64,000 nucleotides of DNA from Petrotoga mobilis SJ95 (GTDB taxonomy: Bacteria; Thermotogota; Thermotogae; Petrotogales; Petrotogaceae), in NCBI RefSeq assembly GCF_000018605.1, contig NC_010003.1, forward strand, positions 472,501-536,500, written 5' to 3'. Both the position numbers and the translations under genes were made by a program. The notes beneath the pieces were generated by a model. That model worked only from the letters and a program-made list of their open reading frames with translations, made no database searches and was not told where the DNA came from. Shown piece after piece: positions 46,098 to 53,712 of this stretch; position 1 is the stretch's first letter, and each line of letters begins with the position of its first letter.

Positions 46098-46922
46098 TCA
46101 CACCCCTCTTAGTCTTGGATTTGTAATCTCATCAATAGAGAAATTAAGCAAAGCAAAACTGGCACCTAATGTTGCTATAGCTGCTCCAGGAGCCAAAACC
46201 CAGCCCCATGAATTATTTAATAGGGCACTGCTGTTTTGGGCCCAATACAACATTGTTCCCCAGGTTATAGAACTAACATCTCCAAATCCAAGAAATTCTA
46301 ATGAAGCTTCACCAACAATCGCTGTTAAACAAGCCATAAAAAAGTTAGAAGAAAGCAAAGAAAACATGTTTGGCATGATCTCAGAAAAGATTATTCTTCC
46401 ACTTTTTTCACCTGTTATTTTTGAAGCAAGGATGAACTCGCGACCCCTCATTGTCAGCGTTTGTGATCTTATAACCCTTGCTCCAGGAGCCCAACTTGTG
46501 AATGCTATTACTAAAATAATAGGTACAACTCCCCTAATTCTTATGTAAGAAGCTATAACTATCATTAAAGGCAAACCCGGAATTACCATAAAAACGTCTA
46601 TTATTGTGGAAAGTATCCTATCAACTAATCCTCCAAAATATCCAGCTGTCATCCCTATTAATATCGAAATACTCGTCATCAAAGCCCCTGTTGAAAGCCC
46701 AACTATTAAAGAAAGCCTCGTTCCATAAATCAATTGAGATAATATGTCCCTTCCCATCCTATCAAGCCCTAACGGATGATTAAAGGTAGGCTGACTATAT
46801 GGGGGTCCTACAAAATCGTTGGGATTGTAAGGTGCAAAAAAAGGAGCAAATACAGCTACTATAACAAAAAATAATATTATTGATAACCCCACAATGGCTT
46901 TTTTGTTTAGCTTTTTTATCAT
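46098..46922 (-). CDS. dppC: Peptide ABC transporter permease (DppC-like)
   Basis: A 274-residue permease with about six helices. HPLGLDRMGRDILSQLIYGTRLSLIVGL is the standard DppC opening and ASKITGEKSGRIIFSEIMPN is the ATPase-contact loop. AGGGG precedes the ATG at 46922. It sits 6 bp after dppB and 3 bp before dppD. Confidence 0.92.
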   Translation of the reverse strand: MIKKLNKKAIVGLSIILFFVIVAVFAPFFAPYNPNDFVGPPYSQPTFNHPLGLDRMGRDILSQLIYGTRLSLIVGLSTGALMTSISILIGMTAGYFGGLVDRILSTIIDVFMVIPGLPLMIVIASYIRIRGVVPIILVIAFTSWAPGARVIRSQTLTMRGREFILASKITGEKSGRIIFSEIMPNMFSLLSSNFFMACLTAIVGEASLEFLGFGDVSSITWGTMLYWAQNSSALLNNSWGWVLAPGAAIATLGASFALLNFSIDEITNPRLRGV

Positions 46923-46928
46923 ATACTA

Positions 46929-47903
46929 TCAACCCCTTGTCCTTGGATCTAGGAAAATGTAAATAAAATCAAGCAAAAAGTTAGCTAACAAAACGGATAA
47001 AGATATAATGAAGAAAATGGCTTGCATTAGCGGGTAATCCTGGCTAGTAACACCCTTATACATTAAATATCCTATTCCAGGATATGAAAAAACAATTTCT
47101 GTCAATAATGCTCCGCCTACTATATAACCTAAAGAAAGACCAAAAGAAGTTACGCTGGGAAGAAGCGCGTTTCTTGCTGCATACCTATTCATAATCTCTT
47201 TATCTTTCAGACCCTTAGCTTCGGCAACCACTATAAAATCTTCTGAAAGTGTTGATATCATATTATTTCTCATGGTTAAGATCCAGGTACCTAAGGAAGC
47301 TAAGACTAATGTAAGAGCAGGAAGAAATCCGTGATATAACACACTTCCTACAAATCGCCATCCAGTTAAAAATTCTTGTGTTGAATAAGCATTTGAAAGT
47401 GGAAATGCTCCTAACATAAATCCAAAAACATAAAGCAAAATCAAGGCTAACCAAAAATATGGAAAACCTCTAATTATTAGGCCAATGATTGTTACAAAAG
47501 AATCAAATGGTGTATTTCTTTTCCACCCCGCTCTTATTCCCAAAGAAGTTCCTAAAATAAAGCTGATTACCGTTGAAATTCCCACAAGCCCAATAGTCCA
47601 TGGTAAAGATGAAAAAATTAAATCCTTTACCTCAACAGGGTAATATGAATACGACACACCAAAATTAAAAGTTAAAGTATTTTTTAAATAAGAGAAGTAT
47701 TGTTTGAGTATAGGTGTTTCTTTATCGACGCCCAACGCTATTCTCATTGCGTCAACTGCTTCAGGCTGCACCTCTCCACCCATTCTTAAAAGTATTCTTT
47801 CTGCAGGATCGCCAGGCATCAACCGCGGCAATATAAAGTTGATTGTAAGTGCAGCAATTAAAGCTATTACAAAAAAGAAAATCTTTTCTCTCAAATATTT
47901 CAT
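46929..47903 (-). CDS. dppB: Peptide ABC transporter permease (DppB-like)
   Basis: A 324-residue permease. The N-terminal LPRLMPGDPAERIL is the standard DppB signature. The EAA-type loop is VVAEAKGLKDKEIMNRYAARNALLPS. TGGAGGT precedes the ATG. A strong hairpin lies between this gene and the upstream binding-protein gene and probably lowers its expression relative to the binding protein. Confidence 0.92.
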   Translation of the reverse strand: MKYLREKIFFFVIALIAALTINFILPRLMPGDPAERILLRMGGEVQPEAVDAMRIALGVDKETPILKQYFSYLKNTLTFNFGVSYSYYPVEVKDLIFSSLPWTIGLVGISTVISFILGTSLGIRAGWKRNTPFDSFVTIIGLIIRGFPYFWLALILLYVFGFMLGAFPLSNAYSTQEFLTGWRFVGSVLYHGFLPALTLVLASLGTWILTMRNNMISTLSEDFIVVAEAKGLKDKEIMNRYAARNALLPSVTSFGLSLGYIVGGALLTEIVFSYPGIGYLMYKGVTSQDYPLMQAIFFIISLSVLLANFLLDFIYIFLDPRTRG

Positions 47904-47921
47904 ACGTTATACCTCCAAAAA

Positions 47922-47939
47922 CCGCCCCAAAAGGGGCGG
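47922..47939 (-). terminator. Attenuating hairpin between binding protein and permease genes
   Basis: On the minus strand CCGCCCC, a TTTT loop and GGGGCGG form a perfect 7-bp GC stem followed by TTTTT. It lies after the binding-protein stop and before the dppB ribosome site, so it likely acts as a partial terminator or as a 3' mRNA stabiliser. Confidence 0.75.
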
Positions 47940-47963
47940 GTCGTTATTATTCCCTGAATTCAC

Positions 47964-49559
47964 TTACTTAACAGGTTCCAAGTTCATCATTATGTATGCT
48001 TTATCCATTCCGGTTATAGTTGGTAAAGCATATGGATTCTCCTTATTAGGCCATCCTTCAAAATTATATGTAGTATATTCAAACCATGTTGGATTGTAAA
48101 ATAAAGGAATAGCAGGAATTTCTTGCAAAACAATGAGTTGGAGTGAGGAAATAGCAAGTTGTCTCTCTTTTTCATCTGAAGTCTTTCTGAAAATTTCCAA
48201 CAAAGAGTCTGTGGTTAAGCTAATCCAACCACCTCTGTTGTCACCACTATAAGCATTCCTAGAGTGCAACCACCTTTCATAGAAAAAGTAAGGATTTATA
48301 CCGTAATTCACCCAACTCAACGCCAATTCAAAATCTTTATTTCTAATTCTCTCTAAATACAATCCAAAATCGACTTGTGATACAACTACATCTATCCCTA
48401 TTTGTTTTAATTGGGAGGAAAGTACTTGTGACACTGCTATCCAGTCTGTCCATCCAGCAGGAACTATCAGTTCAAAACTTAATTTGTTTCCATTACTATC
48501 AGTGAATATGCCATCTCTACCGATACTATACCCCAAATCATTCAACATCTCTTTTGCTTGTTCGGCATCTTTGTCATACCACATATGTTTTAAATTATCA
48601 TTGATTAATTCTGAGAAACCACCTTTTATCAATACCGGATTAGAAACAGTGGCTAAATTCGACATTCCTATCTGTACCAGCTGTTCATTATCTATACCCA
48701 AAGCAATAGCTTTTCGGAAATTCTCATCTTTAAACCTTTCATCATCAAGGTTAAAGAAGAGTAGGACTGGGTTCCCTTCCGGGAGCCAATAACCTCTGTT
48801 CTCTGGATCGGCTTTAATAAATATATTCTCAATATTTGGAAAGAACAAAGTCCCCCAATCAATTTCTTTATTCATTAAAGCCAGTTGAGCAGCGTCGTTT
48901 CCAGTAAAGGCAGGAATTCTAATAGTATCGACTTTCACCTTTTCTTTCTGCCAATAATTTGGATTTTTCTCCAATGTATAAACTTGGCTAGTAAATTGTC
49001 CTAACAAGTAAGCACCTGTTCCAATAGGGTTTTCAGCAGTGTAAGTGGTTGGATCACTTAGATTTAACCAGATATGTTCGGGGACAATGTATACGCTAAA
49101 AATATCTGTATATATGAGTGTATCAACTTGAGATAAAACAAACTTAACATGTTGATTATCCACTTTGGTTACCTCTTTCAAGCCTTTTTTCCACATACCT
49201 CCAGTATCCAGAGCGGGATAACTTTTAATCATGTTAAAAGTAAATACCACATCATCTGCGTTAAAATTCTCTCCATCAGACCATTTAACATTTTCCCTTA
49301 ATGTAACTTCAAGTTCCAAATAATCATCAGACCATTCGTAATCTGTGGCTAACCATGGGACAACCTCGCCAGTATATCCGTTAATGTAAAACAAAGTTTC
49401 GTAAATGAAACCTCTAGCCGAGAAGTTACTACCACCTGAAAAATAAGGGTTGAAATTTCTTGAAAACGGCCCTGTCACATCCATGATCATAGAAAGAGTA
49501 CTTGCAAACGAAAACACACTTAAAACAGAAATCACTACAAACAAAAGTATCTTTTTCAT
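47964..49559 (-). CDS. Peptide ABC transporter substrate-binding protein (family 5)
   Basis: A 531-residue periplasmic binding protein (SBP_bac_5, DppA/MppA/CbpA-like) with a signal peptide (residues 1-18, VISVLSVFSFAS). LEVTLRENVKWSDGENFNADDVVFTFNMI is the family signature. The ligand may be a murein peptide given the LysA and NlpC/P60 genes downstream. In Thermotogota this family also includes oligosaccharide binders, so a muro-oligosaccharide is an alternative. It is the first gene of the seven-gene operon. GGAGGG precedes the ATG. Confidence 0.9.
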   Translation of the reverse strand: MKKILLFVVISVLSVFSFASTLSMIMDVTGPFSRNFNPYFSGGSNFSARGFIYETLFYINGYTGEVVPWLATDYEWSDDYLELEVTLRENVKWSDGENFNADDVVFTFNMIKSYPALDTGGMWKKGLKEVTKVDNQHVKFVLSQVDTLIYTDIFSVYIVPEHIWLNLSDPTTYTAENPIGTGAYLLGQFTSQVYTLEKNPNYWQKEKVKVDTIRIPAFTGNDAAQLALMNKEIDWGTLFFPNIENIFIKADPENRGYWLPEGNPVLLFFNLDDERFKDENFRKAIALGIDNEQLVQIGMSNLATVSNPVLIKGGFSELINDNLKHMWYDKDAEQAKEMLNDLGYSIGRDGIFTDSNGNKLSFELIVPAGWTDWIAVSQVLSSQLKQIGIDVVVSQVDFGLYLERIRNKDFELALSWVNYGINPYFFYERWLHSRNAYSGDNRGGWISLTTDSLLEIFRKTSDEKERQLAISSLQLIVLQEIPAIPLFYNPTWFEYTTYNFEGWPNKENPYALPTITGMDKAYIMMNLEPVK

Positions 49560-49893
49560 CTTTGTTCCCTCCTTAAAATTTTTTGAAAATACTATATTCA
49601 GAAAAACTAAAACCTATTTTATACTCCTTCTCTTCTATACTCCCTAATTCATTCAAGCATAATCAAAGTAAATTTGGTTTCAAATTTCAAACTCTTTCTC
49701 TTTCGTATTAACTTTATTGCATAGATGTGGTACTAGGGTTAACCGTATACACAGATTTTATACATTTGCCCTCTTCGTATAGTTAGTATAATACCAAAAT
49801 TTTGTGAAGATTTAGAAAGTATCAAACTGTAAAAAAAAGAAATTTAATTTGTATTTAAGTAATGACTTTTATTTGAAACATTTATACTTTTTT

Positions 49894-49923
49894 ATTATAC
49901 TACTATAATTTTTCTTTTGCAAA
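49894..49923 (-). promoter_or_regulatory. Candidate promoter for the dpp-lysA operon
   Basis: On the minus strand TTTGCA (49918-49923) and TATAAT (49894-49899) are 18 bp apart. This would leave a leader of about 330 nt before the binding-protein ATG, so a nearer promoter is also possible. Confidence 0.3.
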
Positions 49924-50006
49924 TTAGAGATAACGAGATATAATCTTCTAATCCAAAATAATTGCCTATAATTCCAAATAATCGCTCTTAATTAAAAAAA
50001 ATAGAA

Positions 50007-50036
50007 TTGACATATTGTTATAACTTAAGATACAAT
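50007..50036 (+). promoter_or_regulatory. Promoter of the namZ-nagZ-murQ operon
   Basis: A consensus -35 TTGACA (50007-50012) and a -10 TACAAT (50031-50036) with 18-bp spacing, 34 bp before the ATG. GTGGGGGAG follows as the ribosome site. Confidence 0.65.
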
Positions 50037-50070
50037 ATGTATAATAAAAAAAAGTGGGGGAGAATATTAA

Positions 50071-51225
50071 ATGATTCTTCAAGGTTTGGATTTAATGGAA
50101 AAAGATGGGTTCACAAAATTAAAAAACAAAAAAGTTGGTTTGGTAATAAATTATTCCTTAGTTAACAAAAATATGGAAGATGGCATAGAAATAATGTTGA
50201 AAAATGGAGTAGATATAAGAAAAATATTTACACCCGAACATGGATTATATGGTCTTGCTGATGGAGTTGAATACTCAGATCAGATTCATCCTTTATATAA
50301 TATACCAATTATTAGCTTATATGGAAAGCACAAAAAGCCTACACAAGAAATGTTAGAAGATATCGACATACTAGTATACGATATTCAAGATGTTGGCTTA
50401 CGATTTTATACTTTTATATACACTCTAGCTAATACAATAATTTCCGCCCAAGAAAATAGTAAAAAAATAATCATATTAGACAGAATAAATCCTTTAGGAA
50501 GGATTGTTTTTGGTTCACGAATAAAAAAAGAATATTCAACTTTTGTTGGTGGATATGAACTTCCTTTAAGATATGGTTTGACACCAGGTGAATTAGCAAA
50601 GTACTACAAAAAATATCTTGACCTTGATTTAGATCTTGAAATCATTCCTATTGAAGGATGGAAAGGAGAATCATTTGAAAACACTAAATTGAAGTGGAAT
50701 ATTCCCTCACCCTCTCTTCCAACATTTGATTGTACCTTGGCTTACAGTGGAACTTGTCTCATAGAGGGGACTAATGTAAGTGAAGGAAGGGGAACTCCTA
50801 AACCTTTCTGTTTCGTGGGAGCTCCTTGGATAGATGAAAACATTCTATACAAATTCATAAAAGAAAAATTTCCCTATTTAATTTTAAGAAAAAGGTATTT
50901 TATACCAAATTCTTCTAAATACCAAGGTGAATTGTGCAAGGGCATAGAATTTTTCCCTGAAATTAAAGATAATTTTACCATTGTTGCCATAGAGATTATA
51001 CGCCACTTAATTCAACAAAAAGAAGAATTTGAGTTTAGAAAATACATAGATAAAGGAAGTCAAACACAAAGAGATCATATAGAAAATTTATTGGGGGAGG
51101 ATAAAAAAATTTTCTTTGAGAATAATGACACTTATTTAAATGAATTGTACAAGAGCTCCCAAGATTTCATTGATTTTTGTGAAGATATACTATTATATGG
51201 AGGATTAAAACTATGGAAAGTTTAG
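50071..51225 (+). CDS. namZ: Exo-beta-N-acetylmuramidase NamZ (DUF1343)
   Basis: A 384-residue DUF1343 protein (GH171). The family was shown in Bacillus subtilis to remove terminal MurNAc from peptidoglycan chains. Conserved blocks include TPEHGLYGLADG, IISLYGKHKKPT, LVYDIQDVGLRFYTFIYTL, a mid-protein LAYSGTCLIEGTNVSEGRGT and PFCFVGAPWID. Unlike the secreted Bacillus enzyme, no signal peptide is visible, so it would work inside the cell. It is the first gene of the operon with nagZ and murQ, and it overlaps nagZ by 13 bp. Confidence 0.92.
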   Translation: MILQGLDLMEKDGFTKLKNKKVGLVINYSLVNKNMEDGIEIMLKNGVDIRKIFTPEHGLYGLADGVEYSDQIHPLYNIPIISLYGKHKKPTQEMLEDIDILVYDIQDVGLRFYTFIYTLANTIISAQENSKKIIILDRINPLGRIVFGSRIKKEYSTFVGGYELPLRYGLTPGELAKYYKKYLDLDLDLEIIPIEGWKGESFENTKLKWNIPSPSLPTFDCTLAYSGTCLIEGTNVSEGRGTPKPFCFVGAPWIDENILYKFIKEKFPYLILRKRYFIPNSSKYQGELCKGIEFFPEIKDNFTIVAIEIIRHLIQQKEEFEFRKYIDKGSQTQRDHIENLLGEDKKIFFENNDTYLNELYKSSQDFIDFCEDILLYGGLKLWKV

Positions 51226-52799
51226 AGAAGGCTTTGGGGAAACTATTCTTAATAGGGATTCAAGGAACCTCTTTAAACAACGAAAATATGAAGGTTTTAA
51301 AATCAACTTTGCCTGGGGTTATCATTTTCTTTTCACGAAACATAGAAAACAAATATCAACTTAGCAAGTTTATCGAAGATATTAAAAATTTTTTAGATTA
51401 CGAACCCTTATTTTGTATCGATCAAGAAGGTGGAACGGTAGCAAGATTAAAAAAAGGATTTACTGTTGTACCCAGCGCTATGGGTATAACTGCGACTAAC
51501 GAAGCAGAGAATGCATATCTTTCTGCAAATTTACTTGCAAAAGAAATGTTAGCAGTTGGAATCGATTGGAATCTTGCTCCAGTTGTTGATATCAACAACA
51601 ACCCAAAGAATTCTGTAATTGGAATTAGAAGTTTTTCCGATGATAAAAATGTGGTACTAAAGTTTGCCCGTGAATATGTGAAGGGATTGCATGACGGGGG
51701 AGTACTTTCTTGTCTAAAACATTTCCCTGGTATTGGGAACGTCAACACCGATCCTCATTTAGACCTTCCCCAAGGCGAATTAAGCAAAGATGATCTTCTT
51801 TCAACAGAGTTATTCCCGTTTCTAAATATTGATTCTCCTTCATGGATGCCGACTCATGTGTACCTTTCCAAGATACAAAATAAAAAAGAACCAGCATCTT
51901 TATCAGAAGAGATTTTAACAGGATTGGCAAGGGAAGAACTAAAATATAAAGGAGTTTTGGTTGCGGATGATTTTGAGATGGGGGGAGTAGCAAACTTTTA
52001 TTCAGCCCAAGAGGCAGTAATAAAATCACTGAATGCCGGAATGGACATAGTTAGTATCTGCCATTCTTTTGAAAAACAATCAGCAGCCAAAAACGCTGTA
52101 TTGAGAGAGTATAAAAATAACGAAAATTTTAAAAAGAAGATAAATTCATCACTAGAGAGAATCCAATCGTTAATGAAAATTTCAGCAGATTTGAGGGAGA
52201 AAAACAATAATAAAATATCACTAGAAGAAATTGGCAAAAAAGAATATATAAACTTAGCTAAAAATATTTTTGATAAATCTATCACTGTTCTTAATATGTC
52301 TCATGACAAAAGCTTTTTGCCTTTAAAAAACGTTGATGAAATTTATTACTTTGCTAAAGAGTCATTATCTTACGGAATCGAAGACAAAAGAACACAAATT
52401 TCTTATATTATTGAGCCAATATCAAAAGAACTCAAAGCAAAAGTAAACATTTTAGAAACGAGTAAAATAATTGACCCTCTGGTAAGGGAAGAAATAATTC
52501 AAAACTCTAAAAACAAAACTATCTTGGTTCTAGCTGAAAATGCATATTTGCATTCAGAATTGGTTGATTTGATAAGTAACATGTCCCAAAAATCAAAAAA
52601 ACTAATTTTAGTTGCTTTAAGAAACCCATATGACGTATTTATTCCTAAAGTAAAGTACGGAATTTGCACATACGGTTTTAATGAAAATATTCAAACTTCT
52701 TTGCTTAAAATTCTCAAAGGAGAAATAAAACCAACTGGGAATTTACCAATTAAACGGAGGCTAGAAAATGCTAGAGAATCTGGAAACCGAAAAAAGTAA
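51213..52799 (+). CDS. nagZ: Beta-N-acetylglucosaminidase NagZ-like (GH3)
   Basis: A 528-residue GH3 enzyme. The N-terminal barrel has CIDQEGGTVARL, LAPVVDINNNPKNSVIGIRSF, LKHFPGIGNVNTDPHLDLP and the nucleophile Asp in VADDFEMGG. The usual KHFPGHG box reads KHFPGIG, so its His is replaced by Ile; the Asp-x-His dyad is kept as DPH. It has an extra C-terminal domain of about 190 residues, like Bacillus-type NagZ. It has no signal peptide. It should release GlcNAc from GlcNAc-MurNAc. It overlaps murQ by 32 bp, so translation is coupled. Confidence 0.9.
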   Translation: MESLEKALGKLFLIGIQGTSLNNENMKVLKSTLPGVIIFFSRNIENKYQLSKFIEDIKNFLDYEPLFCIDQEGGTVARLKKGFTVVPSAMGITATNEAENAYLSANLLAKEMLAVGIDWNLAPVVDINNNPKNSVIGIRSFSDDKNVVLKFAREYVKGLHDGGVLSCLKHFPGIGNVNTDPHLDLPQGELSKDDLLSTELFPFLNIDSPSWMPTHVYLSKIQNKKEPASLSEEILTGLAREELKYKGVLVADDFEMGGVANFYSAQEAVIKSLNAGMDIVSICHSFEKQSAAKNAVLREYKNNENFKKKINSSLERIQSLMKISADLREKNNNKISLEEIGKKEYINLAKNIFDKSITVLNMSHDKSFLPLKNVDEIYYFAKESLSYGIEDKRTQISYIIEPISKELKAKVNILETSKIIDPLVREEIIQNSKNKTILVLAENAYLHSELVDLISNMSQKSKKLILVALRNPYDVFIPKVKYGICTYGFNENIQTSLLKILKGEIKPTGNLPIKRRLENARESGNRKK

Positions 52800-53664
52800 C
52801 CCTAAGACTCAGAATTTGGACGAGATGGACATACATGAAATACTAAGAATAATTAATCAAGAGGATGCAACAATAGCGTTATCCATCGCCGAAAATTTAG
52901 AGAATATAGAAAATGTGGTTGCCAACTGTATTTCAGCTATTAAGAATCACGGAAGGATCATATATGTTGGGGCAGGGACGAGTGGTAGAGTGGCCGTTGT
53001 AGATGCGGTAGAAACAGTTCCAACTTTTGGTATAGATTCCGGGATTTTTCTCCCCTTAATCGCGGGAGGAGAAAAAGCCTTCTTTCAAGCTACAGAACAT
53101 GTTGAAGATTACGAAGAAAGCGGGAAAAAAGACTTAGAAAAAAATAACGTCCGTTCTGAAGATTACGTAATAGGGATAACTGCTAGCGGGCGAACCCCTT
53201 ATGTAAAAGGTGCTTTATCTCTGGCAAAAGAAATAGGATGTAAAACTGCTTTAATATGCAACGTAAAAAACCCTGAATTGATGGAATTTTCGGATATTGT
53301 AGTTTCTTTGAGAACGGGCCCAGAAGTCATTGCAGGAAGTACAAGAATGAAAGCGGGCACAGCCCAAAAAATGGTTTTAAATATGATAAGCACTGTCACC
53401 ATGATAAAACTTGGAAAGACTTTTAAAAACTACATGGTGGACGTAAAAATCATGAATCAAAAATTAGAAGAAAGAGCAGTAAGAATAATTTCTGAGGTAA
53501 CCGGATTAGATAAAAAAACCTGCAAAGAGTACTTAATCAAGGCTGATATGAAACCCAAATTGGCAATACTGATGATTCTATCTGGAAAAGACAAAGAATT
53601 TTGTATCGAAGCTCTAAAGAAAAACGAAGTATTGCATGAAGCATTGAAAACATTAAAGAATTAA
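52768..53664 (+). CDS. murQ: N-acetylmuramic acid 6-phosphate etherase
   Basis: A 298-residue MurQ that cleaves the lactyl ether of MurNAc 6-phosphate to give GlcNAc 6-phosphate and D-lactate. The SIS domain shows IYVGAGTSGRVAVVDAVETVPTFG with the catalytic Glu, GITASGRTPYVKGAL and GPEVIAGSTRMKAGTAQKM. The C-terminal helical UBA-like segment is present. It completes the pathway fed by NamZ/NagZ and AnmK. GGAGG lies 7 nt before the ATG. A strong terminator follows. Confidence 0.96.
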   Translation: MLENLETEKSNPKTQNLDEMDIHEILRIINQEDATIALSIAENLENIENVVANCISAIKNHGRIIYVGAGTSGRVAVVDAVETVPTFGIDSGIFLPLIAGGEKAFFQATEHVEDYEESGKKDLEKNNVRSEDYVIGITASGRTPYVKGALSLAKEIGCKTALICNVKNPELMEFSDIVVSLRTGPEVIAGSTRMKAGTAQKMVLNMISTVTMIKLGKTFKNYMVDVKIMNQKLEERAVRIISEVTGLDKKTCKEYLIKADMKPKLAILMILSGKDKEFCIEALKKNEVLHEALKTLKN

Positions 53665-53673
53665 ACTCATAGG

Positions 53674-53699
53674 AAAATCCCCATATTTGGGGATTTTTT
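53674..53699. terminator. Terminator after murQ (bidirectional with polX)
   Basis: AAAATCCCC (53674-53682) and GGGGATTTT (53689-53697) pair around ATATTT and are followed by further Ts. The A-run on the other side gives a U-tract for the convergent polX transcript. Confidence 0.85.
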
Positions 53700-53712
53700 A
53701 TCAAATTATATT

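Larger units (their letters stand above)
49560..50070. other. Divergent intergenic control region between the dpp and namZ operons
   Basis: A 511-bp, very AT-rich gap with no open frame that looks like a gene. It must hold promoters for both muropeptide operons; the two best candidates are listed separately. I see no long palindrome, tandem repeat or recognisable riboswitch. Its length compared with other gaps in the window suggests additional regulator sites. Confidence 0.6.
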
